A stretch of 64,000 bases of DNA from Hordeum vulgare subsp. vulgare (taxonomy: Eukaryota; Streptophyta; Magnoliopsida; Poales; Poaceae): positions 141,636,744 through 141,700,743 of the forward strand of contig NC_058521.1 in NCBI RefSeq assembly GCF_904849725.1, read 5' to 3'. The stretch's first letter is position 1. Each line of letters opens with the position of its first letter. Position numbers and translations under genes: made by a program. Shown in pieces: positions 11,102-21,717 of this stretch. The notes beneath the pieces are model-generated. The model did not search any database. It saw nothing but the letters and a program-made list of their open reading frames with translations, and had not been told where the DNA came from.

Positions 11102-14100
11102 TGTTGGGACCCTGACTAGCAAGTCGAGTTCGCCGTGCCCAGTGACCCCAAGGATCAATGTCCACTGAACACAGATACTGAATAATAGAGTCTTACATCC
11201 AAGTACCGAATTATTACATCAAATGACCAGAAGGACGGATTCAAGAACAAGGCCTAAAGCCAAATAAAATGGATACATCAAGTAGCGGAAACTCGTAAGG
11301 GCTAAGCGGTGTCCATGCCATCAAGCCTACACCGACAGGCATTCTGACTTGGAAGCGTCCTAGATCGCAGGTCCGTCTCCGACGGCGTACTCATCGCCAA
11401 ACTCCGGTCCTTCCATGTCTGGTCAATAACATAACCAGTGGCAAGCCAATGAGTACTTTGAATGTACTCGCAAATAGCCCATGATATGAACAACGAAAGT
11501 GAAGGATAACAGTATCATGCATCTTTAGTGTAACTCAACTGGGTGGAATGATCATGTATATGCATCAGGTTAAAGATCTACTTGGAAGAACAGGTTACAG
11601 ATATCAACATATCTGCTAAGGGCAGAACCATCCGGGTTCACCCTATATGCCAAGTCATTGGACTTGTCATAACCTCAATGTATCAACTGAGGGTTAAACC
11701 ATCCGGGTTTACCCTATATGTCAAGTCACCGAACTTGATCATATTATTGTGACTAACATGATTATAACAACACCTTTTTAACACCACGCACACACACTTG
11801 GTTTATGCGGAAACTCAGGACGTAGTTTGAGCAGCACCACCCAACTGTCCTTGATCGTGGACACGTCTATTCGAATAGTTTACACTCTGGAGAGGTAGTA
11901 CGCTGGACCCACGAGAAACGGGAAACTTCCGTGTCATCCACGACTCGCGGTATATCACATATACCCGAGGTAAGTACCCGATCATCATCTTTCCCCTGAC
12001 GATACTAGACAAAGAGGTCCACTCGACTGGTACCCAACCCACATGTTGTACGTCTTACGAGCACTGACTCTGGACTGTAACAACCATGCAGGGACCAACG
12101 GTGTGCCTGGAACTCATAATAATGGCATAGTCGTCCTACCTGGCATGACCCCATCACGAGAGTGACACCGATCACTCCCGCCACTAGTAATGTGGCTCTT
12201 TGCTAGCACCGACCAGAGTAATCAACAAAGCCCCGTCCCATAAAGGGGTATCGTGGTCGTACTAGTAAGGTTGGGACGGTGGACACATCATAAATCTAAT
12301 CCATTTCCGAAACCATACTCACACCAAAATCACTGGTGCATCACTTCACCAAAAAGTGATCACCAACTCATCATCACCCTCGGGCATTAGTGGCACCCGA
12401 CGGGGTTTTCATAAACTCTTTATTTAACTCATCATTATGCTCATGATAATATGCTCTATCTTTACTTGTCAACATGATAATATCATGACCCTCACGGGGT
12501 AGGGTCAAGTTCAATGCAGTGATTATACTCTACTAGGCAACATGACAGTAGCATGATCCTTGTAGGTGGTAGGGTCAGCTCATCATGTTTGTGCTCTGAG
12601 GAGCCATGTGAATATCATTACTATCATGCAAGTGCTTCGAAGAAGCCTTCGGTACCATCACATCAATGATGAACCGGCACTGTGATCACATGCAATGGGA
12701 AAAGTACTTGCTATTCTAGCATGCATCATATCATATGCTCAAGCCATGGTCAAAGGGTTTCTTGCCTTGGTCAGCTAGGTATCCGGGGTCTTCGAGGTCT
12801 TCCGCTCCAGATCCTCCGTCACTCGGTAACTCTACTGTCGAGAAAGGAATAAATAAATACTAGGTCTCACTAAAACAGATCACAAAGTGCTTTTAAAAAT
12901 GTTGCAAGGCTTGAATAAATTCAGGATATTATTTTGAAAAATGTTTCTTATTGTTTTATTAGCTAAGCATATTTATTTAAAAGCAAACAGAAGCAAACAA
13001 GTGCCTTTTAATATCATTTTATTATACCAAAATAGTTTCTGTTTTTGATAAATGTCAACTATTACAGAATCAAATACTACTCATTTTTAGAAAAATACTG
13101 GTGGAAGAATTATATTTTTTCTACTGGCTAAATCTTTTTATAAAAATCATTTAGTTTCTGGATTAAAACAAAAGAAAAAGGCCAGGGGAAACAGATCCAG
13201 CTGGCCCAGCCAGCAGGCCTGGCCACCAGGCGTGCGCGGGCCAGGTTCAAACCTGACATGCGGGCCCCTGGGGTCAGCGTCAGCGGCTGCGCACGCTGGC
13301 TGCCCCAGGACACCGACAGGTGGGCTCCACCTGTCGGGTCCTTCTCCTACCTCCAGCCAGAGAGGTGGAGATGGACGCCGGCGAGGCTGCCGTTGTCCTC
13401 AGGCCTAGCTAGGAACGGGAACGGGTTCCTCGTGCCTCCGCCAACCTGCTCGTGGTCGGGACGTCACCTGAGGTGGTCTGGGTCGCCGGCGACGAGGTGC
13501 TCGTGGCGGAAGGGTTTCGGGTTCGTGTTGAACTAGGGGCTAGGGGTAAGGATTTGCTCGGGAGAGTTAGGGGAAACGTTCCTGGTGTCGAGGGGAGTGT
13601 AATGAGAGGTCGGGCAGCGCAGGAGCCGACGTGTAGCCGAAGATCGACCGGAGCTTCGAGGCGGAGGGGCCTCGGTCGATCTCGAGCACCGGGGCTCTGC
13701 GAGCTCGATTGGGCGGCTAGGGAGTGTCTATTGGTTGTGCTGACGCTGCTTGGAGGGTGCTGGAGTACCGGGGGGACCTATTTATAGGCCAACAACGGTG
13801 ACCCGACTCGGGCGCGCCGGTGACTCACCGTGGCACGCGTGCAAGCACAGTGAGGTGCTGGTCGCGAAACCACGGGTTCGGGACGTGGTTTAGGGCCTCC
13901 TGGTGCAACGGCCGCAGAGGGAAAACGAGTGGGGACGAGCTGCAGCGACCGTGCATGCTCGGCTGCGTCGGGCGTGCACGGGCACGCGTCGCCTGAGCTC
14001 TTGCGCGAGGGGGAGAGGGTCCCTGGGGTAGCTTTGCACTGAATGGTTGTCGGGGGAGCGCTTGGACATAACTGGGGAGGCTGGGACCGGCCGGAGCGTC

Positions 14101-15427
14101 GGCCCCTTGCGGGTGGCTCTCTGCAACGCATCCAGAGCGCAGTTTTGGCATGCCACGGCATGCTGGCTTGCTCTGGGGCACTTGGGACGTGTCCTCCATG
14201 TCCTAAGTGTTGCTAGGAGTGTGCCTAGCCGTTGTGGTTTAGTGGGAGCTCGAGCTAGTCAAGGGAGCAAGGAAGACTAGTGTTGCCAGTACTGCCCTGC
14301 AGCTCAAATTGGAGTTCTTGTCACTTGTGCTTGGAGTTGGGGAGGGGCTGATTGGCTGGGTGTTCAGGGTGTTCTGGTGCTCTAACCCACCAAGTTTGGG
14401 GCCTTGACATTGGGTAAAACACTGGCTAGGAAGGTTTTTACCTTCCTGTCAGTAGGTGTTCGACAGTGACTTGGGGTGCTTCCACTCCACCACTGTAAAT
14501 GAAACTTAACAGGTTTGGTCTTGGGGTAAAAATATGGGGTTCCACCAAATCTGAGATCCATTGAACAAGTTTGGCTTTGCAAACTTGAAGATGTCTCAAA
14601 ATGACCAGTACTGTCCTTTACAAAGGAAGTGTGGCCAAACAGAGTCTCACGAATCCAATTTTTGATGTGGAGTCCTCATTTGGGGTGTTAAACACCTCTG
14701 CAAAGTTTCCGCTCTATTGGAGAAACTTTGCAATGTAGAGTTGTTCCAACTCTACTCTGGACAGAGATGGTTTTGGGCTCTTTAAGTGCACTTCCCCACC
14801 TTGGATCAAGGTGAGATTTTAGGTGAGCACCTAATATGGTTTGGGAGGGCTCCTGCAATTTCATGGGAATTTCCTGAGATAATTTCCTTTGGAAACATCT
14901 CAAAAAGCTAAAACAGACAGAAATAGTTTTCAGGGTTTTACTCAAATGATATAATATAAAATAGGGTTGAAAATCTTATATATGGAAAATATATGTCCTT
15001 CTAAGCTTCCGTGAATTTACTCAGAATTTTCTAAGGCAGGAAAGTAATTTTCCTTGTGGAAATATCATTACTTGCCTTAGAAATAGACATAGATATAAAA
15101 TAGGAAAATTATATTTTAAATCACCAATTAATGTTTTTAATGAATGAAAATAATATTTGGATCAGATCACCAACTTTGGTTGGAAGTATCACTTGGCTTC
15201 ATGAGCTAGTAGTGTATCCCAACATGATGAAGGTGATCTTGATATAAAGGAAAAAGGGTTTTTGAAGAGAGCAAAATAATAAGTTTTTCATGGGTTGGAG
15301 TCATCAAACAAGCAAGCATACACTCAAAAAATGGCTGACATTGCACTCACAACATTATTTGAAAAAGTTTTAACAAACTCTTATTTTTGCAACACAGAAA
15401 ACTTGGGGTGAAAAACAGGGTGTGACA
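11102..15427 (-). repeat. Chromovirus LTR, right copy (5' LTR in element orientation)
   Basis: 4326 bp, starts TGTTGGGACC and ends GTGTGACA, colinear with 1059-5383. This copy lies next to the primer site and would have driven expression of the element from its TATA box at 13778-13787. That leaves about 2.6 kb of R-U5 before the primer site, an unusually long transcribed leader. Confidence 0.95.
13778..13787 (-). promoter_or_regulatory. LTR core promoter TATA box (right LTR)
   Basis: CTATAAATAG on the minus strand, identical to the left LTR copy. Transcription is expected to start roughly 30 bp toward lower coordinates. Confidence 0.7.
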
Positions 15428-15432
15428 TATTA
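15428..15432. repeat. Target site duplication TATTA, right copy
   Basis: Directly follows the terminal CA of the right LTR and matches 1054-1058. Confidence 0.95.
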
Positions 15433-16358
15433 ATAGTGATGTTCATGTTGATGCTCAACCTAGCAATAAAAAGGATGTGGAGATTGAACCTATTGATCTT
15501 GATAACCCACAGCCTAAGACTAAGATATATGATAAGAATGACTTCACTGCTAGGAAGCATGGTAAAGAAAGGGAACCATGGGTTCCGAAACCCATGCCCT
15601 TTCCTCCCAAACCATCAAAGAAAAAGGATGATGAGTATTTTGAGCGATTCGTTGAAATGATCAGACATGTTTTCCTGCAAATGCGTTTGACAGATATGCT
15701 TAAAATGTCTCGGTATGCTAAGTACATGAAAGATATTGTGACTAATAAGAGGAGGATACCTGAGGTTGAGATTTCCACCATGTTGGCTAATTATACCTTC
15801 AAGGGTGGAACTCCTAAGAAACTAGGTGATCCCGGTGTGCCCACTATACTTTGCTCCATTGAAGGTAACTACGTTAGAACTGCTTTATGCGACCTTGGAG
15901 CCGGTGTTAGTGTTATGCATCTCTCTCTTTATTGTAGACTTGAACTGGATAAGTTGACACCCACTGAAATCTCTCTGCAAATGGCCGACAAATAAATTGC
16001 TTTCCCTATCGGCATTTGCGAGGATGTGCCTGTTGTGGTAGCTAATGTGACTATCTTAACAGACTTTGTTATCTTGGATATTCCCGAGGACGATGCCATG
16101 GTGGTCATCCTCGGAAGACCCTTTTTAAACACTGCAGGGGCTGTTATAGATTTCAAAAAAGGCAATGTCACTTTCCATGTCAACGGTAATGAGCATACGG
16201 TGCACTTTCCGAAGAAACAATATCGAGTACATTGCATCAATGCTATCGAAAAGACTTCATCAATTCTTATTGGGAGCTTTGAATGCCCTTTACCTCTTGT
16301 TAATATGAAATATGGTTTGCTTGTTGGGGAGATACACATCCCCATTCAGGTGACCTAG
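15433..16358 (+). pseudogene. Element A gag 3' end plus aspartic protease, one nonsense codon
   Basis: Continues the frame left at 1058. The N-terminal part resembles element B's basic linker. The retropepsin-like domain has the catalytic DLGAGVS motif near 15890-15915 and the ILGRPF motif near 16108-16125, typical of Athila-type proteases. A TAA at 15993-15995 replaces the TCA found in B. The frame ends with TAG at 16356-16358. Unlike ordinary Gypsy elements, no RT or integrase follows, so the gene ends as gag-protease only. Confidence 0.9.
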
Positions 16359-17156
16359 TGACTATTCAAAAATTATCCGTTCTCTTTTGCGATTCGAAAA
16401 GGTTTGTCAAAGAGACTTGATCAACCTCACTGACGGATTTCTATCGATGACCATGAGATGGATGAATCGAGGAGTCACAACCTCTGTTCCAAGCTTTCAC
16501 CTTCGGTTGCTTAGAAGAAAAATGATAGGTTTAGTTTAGTTTGCCCTGTTTTCTGTTTTTGCGTCTGGTAGAAAAGTACCCCAAAAATAAAAGTTCTCCG
16601 AACGTCCTGAAAATCAAGTATGATTTTTTCTGGATTTTTTCAAAAATACTGGGACGAAGAGCTTGTCTGGGGGCTACACTAGTGGGCCACAAGCCCTTGG
16701 GGCGCGGGCACCCCCTGGCTGCGCCACCCAGGCTTGTGGGGCCCACAGGCACTCCCTCCACTCATTCTTGCTCTCATCTAGTTTTCCTACCTCCAGAAAA
16801 AATTGTTTCGCAGCTCAAACCCGTGTTCTTGCTCCTCTTGCTGGGATTTTCGATCTCTTTGCTCAAATCACCATTCTCCGAACTGTTTTGGGGAAATTAC
16901 TCCTTGGTAAGTGACTCCTCCATTGGTGTATTAGTTTTTGGCTCTAGTGCCTTATACTTCGCGTATTTTTGCAGCCTTGGTGACCATGTTCTTGAGCTTT
17001 GCATGCTAATCTTAGCTCGTCCCAAGTAGTTTTGATGCATATTATGGCCTCTAGGCACTTGCGGTAGTAGTTGCTACGAGTTTCGTTGAGCCTTGTTCAC
17101 TTTTCCTTTGAATCACTAAAAAATTCAGAAATTTTCAGAGATAGAAAAGGGAAAAG
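16359..17156 (+). other. Spacer between gag-protease and second ORF of element A
   Basis: Noncoding. Apart from the U3-like module at 16580-16812 it holds a T-rich stretch resembling the 5' untranslated tract of B at 49500-49770. The two copies align well through this spacer even though the second ORFs themselves are very diverged. Confidence 0.7.
16580..16812 (+). promoter_or_regulatory. Internal U3-like module of element A, upstream of the second ORF
   Basis: Colinear with the promoter block of A's own LTR (20311-20535): AATAAAAGTTCT at the start, CCTGAAAAT, a TTTCTGGA/AAAAATACTGG stretch, the GC-rich hairpin at 16687-16739, then CCAGAAAAAAT. Spacings agree within a few bases. The TATA box present in the LTR at 20502-20509 is absent here (CTCATCTAG in its place). 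It ends 345 bp before the second ORF's ATG. It may be a degraded promoter duplicate or a retained RNA structure. Confidence 0.65.
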
Positions 17157-18227
17157 ATGAGGAGGTTCTTAAGAGGCTCTTCAAGCCGTGACCCCAAGGA
17201 TGATGGAAGTGAGAAGAAGCCCAAGTATCTGGTCCCTTGAGTCGCAGAAGTTCGAGCGTGCGAGTGGCCAAGCGACGTGTTCTTACACGCCGCTGGAATT
17301 TATGAGGACTTTTATCACTTGGTGGAAAACGCAGGCCTTACCGCCTTTGTTGAAGATAACTGTCCGCAATACCTCCTCCTCACTAATATCTTCGTACAAA
17401 GCTTTACCTTCTATCCGAGGAAGAATCCTCCTATGGTTGAGTTCAAACTTTATGATATCCCCCAGCGCATGTCACTCCAAGATTTTTGCAATGTTTGCAA
17501 ATTACCTTACGTTGGGGATATTCATGAACCTCGTCCACGGGAGTTGGCAGCTTTCATCGATACAATTGTTGTAGGAGAGGAGAGAGGAGTGTCTTGCGCT
17601 AGAGTTGCTGGCATTCATTTTCCCGTGCTTCGGTACTTCTCATTATTTGTGGGAAAATGTTTGATTGCCCGTGGGAAAGCTGGGTCACTTAGTTCCCCAG
17701 ATCTTGCGGTCTTGCGCGAAGCCTTTCATAATGATAGAACTTATAGCTTGGGCGCCATAGTAGCTCAACAGTTGAACACGAACCGTTCTAAAGGCATTGT
17801 CTATGGAGGTATCTATGCTACTCGTCTTGCTAGACATTTTGAGATACCTATTAGACTGGACGAGGAAGAAGAGATTCTTCTTCCCGAGAAATATCTAGAT
17901 TACAATAGCATGGTTCGCCATGACTTTCTTGATAGAGATACAAATAGTCGGATGATTTATAACCTGGTATTTAGTCAGGGTACTCGTGAGACTATTACTT
18001 TGCCTGCTCCTTCTTTGTTCAATCTTCATGCGGGCAGGTACATTATTATACCCTCGGACATCTACGCATATTGGGGCCTAGCCCAACCACAGGTGCCCGT
18101 GCCCGAGCCACCCGTCGAGTACCAGACGCTAGTTTATCAGTGGGAGCCAGAGGAGCTCACACAGCAGTGGCATCCTCAGTCCACTCTGGAGTACCCCGGA
18201 GCTGGTTATTTCCCTCCTTGCGAGTAG
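17157..18227 (+). pseudogene. Element A second ORF (ATHILA ORF-1-like), one nonsense codon
   Basis: Starts at ATG 17157 and is in one frame to TAG at 18225-18227 except for TGA at 17238-17240, compatible with CGA to TGA. The long uninterrupted part begins near 17277. Repeated patterns such as LYDIPQRMSL, EPRPREL and GAIVAQQLN resemble the plant 'Arabidopsis retrotransposon ORF-1' (ATHILA ORF-1) family, whose biochemical role is unknown to me. I see no signal peptide or transmembrane segment, so an envelope role is not supported. The C-terminal 50 residues are Pro/Glu-rich. Element B carries a strongly diverged counterpart at the same site. Confidence 0.75.
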
Positions 18228-18248
18228 ACCAACTTAGGCCAAAACCTT

Positions 18249-18262
18249 AAGCTTGGGGGAGT
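18249..18262 (+). other. Internal polypurine tract copy in element A
   Basis: AAGCTTGGGGGAGT, identical to the 14 bases abutting the 3' LTR (20165-20178), placed 22 bp after the second ORF's stop. It is conserved in B at 60930-60943. Confidence 0.75.
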
Positions 18263-20164
18263 ACGTGCTTCTCACCGACTTTACATTCTTGCTTATGCTT
18301 TCACTTTGTTTGTCGGTGTTCACACTTTTCCACTGTATCATCCATGCTAGTTTATTTTCTTTTTCTCGTTTTCTTTTCGTGTGTCTGTCTAGTTTGAGAA
18401 AACCCAAAAAGATTTTGTTTTCTTCTTTTGCGTGTTTGGAGCTTTCCCATGCAAATAGTTCTTTTTCTTTGGGTCAAGGTAGAAGACCATGGTTACAATG
18501 TTTAGTGGCTCTCGCATACATATCTATTTATCTGTTAAAGAGCCATATTACTTTGTCTTCTCCTCTGTGTTTGCCTGCAGATTCCTGCGTAGTCCAATGC
18601 ACGATCACTCTTATTATTGTTCACATCATTCGGTCGTGCAAGTGAAAGGCAATAATGACGATATGTGATGAAGTGACTGAGCCTAGAAAAGCTGGTATGA
18701 ACTCGATCTATTTTGTTTTTGTAAATATGACTAGCTCATCGTTGCTGATTCAACTTTGTCGTGAGAGACACATGTTTGCAATGACAACTTAGAGATCATA
18801 GTTTCTGATGCCATACTTAATTAGCTAGGAGCTTATAATGGTTTGTCTTGGATGCCCACATGAATGTTGATATGACTATGATGTAGTATGATAGGATGGT
18901 ATCCTCCTTTGAATGATTCAAGTGGCTTCACTTGGCGCATGTTCACGCATGTAATTGAAACTAAATCAACATAGCCTCTATGATGTTCATGTTCATGGTG
19001 ATTTATGTCCTACTCATGCTTGCACTCAATGTTAGTTAATCTCAATGCATTTTGATGACTGTTGTCGCTCTCTAGTTGGTCGATTCCCAGTCTTTTGCTA
19101 GCCTTCACTTGTACTAAGCGGGAATACTGCTTGTGCATCCACTTCCATAAACCCAAAGCTGTTCCATATGAGTCCACCATACCTACCTATATGCGGTATC
19201 TACCTGCCGTTCCAAGTAAATTTGCATGTGCCACTCTCTAGACCTTCAAGAAATAATCTATTTTGCATGCCCGAATCGCTCATGTGGTGACACGGGGCTA
19301 TTAGTATCTTCCATGCTAGGCGTGTTATCCTCGATATGTGGTTATTCACTATCATTCACGAGAAAGGGGCCGGTAATTGGAATTCCCAGTTCCATGCTCA
19401 AATCGAAAAGATAATTACAAACAAAACTCCCCCTAGATTGATGTTGGTATCGACGGCACACGAGGATTTGGCTAGTCGTGGAGTGTGACTGATTGGTGGT
19501 GGGGGAGTCAAAACTTTACTTTTCTGTTTGGGAACCGCCTATAGCATGTGTAGCGTGGAAGATAGTGAGAACTCTTCGTCATTGCGTTGACAATGAAAGC
19601 ATGCCACCCAAAATTATTATCTCTGTTTTCAAAGCTTGAGCTCTGGCACCTCTTCAAATCAATGTTTCCCTCTACGAAGGGCGTGTCTATTTATGTTCCT
19701 GTTGAGTCATCCTCCTCTTATAAAAGCACCAATTAGAGAGCACCTCTGTCATTTTTATGCTTTGCGTTTAACTATGTTGAGTATGACTGTGACTGGATCT
19801 TCTTTGCCATGAATTACAATGTTTAGTCAGCCCTTGGTCTTTGAAGGTGCTCTGCATTTATGTTTTGTGGTCTTACAAAGAGCTAGCGAGATACCATCTT
19901 TTCGTACGGCTCCATGATTGTTTTGATTGAAGTGTTGACGTTTGAGACTTATTATTATTTGCTTGCTAGTTGATTATGCCATTGATATGAGTTTACCGTG
20001 AGACCTAGATGTCATTTGCTTGTGTGGTTTGCTTGTGATCTTGCTGAAATTCTGGTTATGAGTTAGACATAGTTGCAACAACAAGATCAAACAGAGTTCG
20101 TCAAAGTTTTTGTTTTGTCTCTTTCAGTTTGTCAACTGAATTGCTTGAGGACAAGCAAGGCTTT
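18263..20164 (+). other. Noncoding 3' tail of element A
   Basis: About 1.9 kb, T-rich, with no supported ORF. Its first 840 bases align closely with B at 60944-61766, so it belongs to the element and is not a later insertion. Confidence 0.8.
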
Positions 20165-20178
20165 AAGCTTGGGGGAGT
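20165..20178 (+). other. 3' polypurine tract of element A
   Basis: AAGCTTGGGGGAGT directly before the LTR's TGATACG. Confidence 0.9.
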
Positions 20179-20414
20179 TGATACGTCTCCGTCGTATCTA
20201 CTTTTCCGAACACTGTTGCCCTTGTTTTGGACTCTAATTTGCATGATTTGAATGGAACTAACCCGGACTAACGCTGTTTTCAGTAGAATTGCCATGGTGT
20301 TGTTTTTGCGCAGAAATAAAAGTTCTTGGAATGACCTGAAAATTTACGGAGAATTGTTCTGGAATTTATGAAAAATACTGGCGCAAGAATCAGCGGAGGA
20401 AGTGGAGCCGTGAG

Positions 20415-20468
20415 CCCACAAGCCCACCAGGCGCGGCCCCACCTGGCCGCGCCTGGTAGGCTTGTGGG
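20415..20468 (+). other. GC-rich hairpin in element A LTR (best-formed copy)
   Basis: CCCACAAGCC pairs with GGCTTGTGGG. After one mismatch, 13 further pairs (20426-20438 with 20445-20457) close a CCACCT loop: 23 pairs with a single mismatch. It lies 34 bp upstream of the TATA box. Equivalent copies are at 16687-16739, 34463-34516, 40745-40799, 44518-44571, 49322-49375, 51038-51090, 53430-53482 and 59615-59668. Confidence 0.8.
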
Positions 20469-20501
20469 GCCCACAAAGGTCCACCGCCTCTCAATCCAGC
20501 T

Positions 20502-20509
20502 CTATATAG
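20502..20509 (+). promoter_or_regulatory. TATA box of element A LTR
   Basis: CTATATAG, 34 bp downstream of the hairpin; the aligned position in B's LTR has TATAAAT. Confidence 0.65.
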
Positions 20510-21331
20510 TCTGTTTCGTCCAGAAAAAATCAAGGAGAAGAGTTCATCGCGTTTTACGATACGGATGCGCTGCCACCTCCTGTTCTTCATCTGGAGGGCA
20601 GATCTGGAGTACGTTCTGGGCTCCGGAGAGGGGAGATCGTCGCCATCGTCATCATCAACCTTCCTTCATCGCCAATTCCATGATGCTCTTCACCGTTCGT
20701 GAGTAATCTCATCGTAGGCTTGCTGGACGGTGATGGGTTGGATGAGATCTATCATGTAATCGAGTTAGTTTTGACGGGGATTGATCCCTAGTATCAACTA
20801 TGTTCTGAGATTGATGTTGCTACTACTTTGCCATGCTTAATGCTTCTCACTAGGGCCCGAGTGCCATGATTTCAGATCTGAACCTATTATGTTGTCACCA
20901 ATATATGTGTGTTTTAGATCCTATCTTGCAAGTTGTAGTCACCTACTATGTGTTATGACCCGGCAACCCCGGAGTGACAATAGCCGGAACCACTCCCGGA
21001 GATGACCATAGTATGAGGAGTTCATGTATTCACCAAGTGTTAATGCGTTGGTCCAGTTCTTTATTAAAAGGAGAACCTTAATATCCCGTAGTTTCCATTA
21101 GGACCCCGCTGCCACGGGAGGGATGGACAATAGATGTCATGCAAGTTATTTTCCCTAAGCACGTATAACTACATACGGAATACATGCCTACATTAGATTG
21201 ACGAACGGGAGCTAGTTACTTATCTCCGTGTTATAGCTGTTACATGATGAATCACATCCGGCATAATCATCCATCACCGATCCAATGCCTACGAGTCTTT
21301 TACTACTGGTCCTTGCTACGTTACTTTGTTG

Positions 21332-21443
21332 CTACTGTTGTTACTTGCTACTGCTCTCACTACTGTTGTTACTTGCTACTATTGTCACTACTGTTGTTAC
21401 TTGCTACTGCTGTCACTACTCATGTTACTTGCTACTGTGATGT
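21332..21443 (+). repeat. 28-bp tandem repeat, four units, in element A LTR
   Basis: Units begin CTACTGTTG at 21332, 21360 and 21388, with a diverged fourth near 21416. Element B's LTR has looser repeats of the same TTG/CTA/CTG words at 45405-45620. Confidence 0.85.
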
Positions 21444-21717
21444 TACCTGCTGCAATACCTTTATCTGGCGCCATTGATACAACAAGTCAGGAATAGTCTG
21501 CCGTCAACAGACTCTTTTCTGGCACCGTTGCTATCATACCACTTTGCTACTGATACTTTGCTTGCAGATACTAATCTTTCAGGTGTGGTTGAATTGACAA
21601 CTCAGCTGCTAATACTTGAGAATATTCTTTCGCTTCCCCTTGAGTCGAATCAATAAGTTTGGGTTGAATGCTCTACCCTCGAAAACTGTTGTGATCCCCT
21701 ATACTTGAGGGTCATCA

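Larger units (their letters stand above)
1059..15427 (-). mobile_element. Complete Ty3/Gypsy chromovirus (Tekay/Del type), 14.4 kb, inserted in element A gag
   Basis: It has two 4.3-kb LTRs, a TATTA duplication, an initiator-Met-type primer site (11086-11097) and a polypurine tract (5384-5398). On the minus strand, in order: an extra leader ORF, gag with a CCHC zinc knuckle, protease, RT, RNase H, integrase and a C-terminal chromodomain. The chromodomain and primer site place it in the chromoviruses; the RNase H/integrase style suggests Tekay/Del. LTR ends differ between copies (TGTGGGGACC versus TGTTGGGACC). I counted about 16 mismatches in the first ~265 aligned bases, so the insertion is not recent. 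Five nonsense codons and two frameshifts make it non-functional. Confidence 0.95.
15433..21717 (+). mobile_element. Element A, right part: pol-less Athila-type Gypsy element
   Basis: With 1-1058 this is one element whose 5' LTR lies outside the window. Order: gag-protease, internal U3-like module, second ORF, internal polypurine tract, 1.9-kb noncoding tail, polypurine tract, 3' LTR. No RT, RNase H or integrase is present anywhere, so it is structurally non-autonomous. It ends at 21717, where a Copia pol frame begins abruptly, showing that A inserted into C1. The group may correspond to the WHAM-like Triticeae families, which I cannot verify. Confidence 0.85.
20179..21717 (+). repeat. 3' LTR of element A, 1539 bp
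   Basis: Starts TGATACGTCTCC and ends ATACTTGAGGGTCATCA. It contains the hairpin at 20415-20468, a TATA box at 20502-20509, a 28-bp tandem repeat at 21332-21443 and primer-site-like fragments near 21465 and 21517. Flanked on the right by Copia pol. The left partner LTR is outside the window. Confidence 0.88.

Noticed and set aside
17157..18227. Envelope glycoprotein in element A
   Set aside because: No signal peptide, transmembrane helix or glycoprotein features; similarity is to ATHILA ORF-1-type proteins instead.
21332..21443. CRISPR-like array of 28-bp units
   Set aside because: Units are head-to-tail without spacers, inside a plant LTR.
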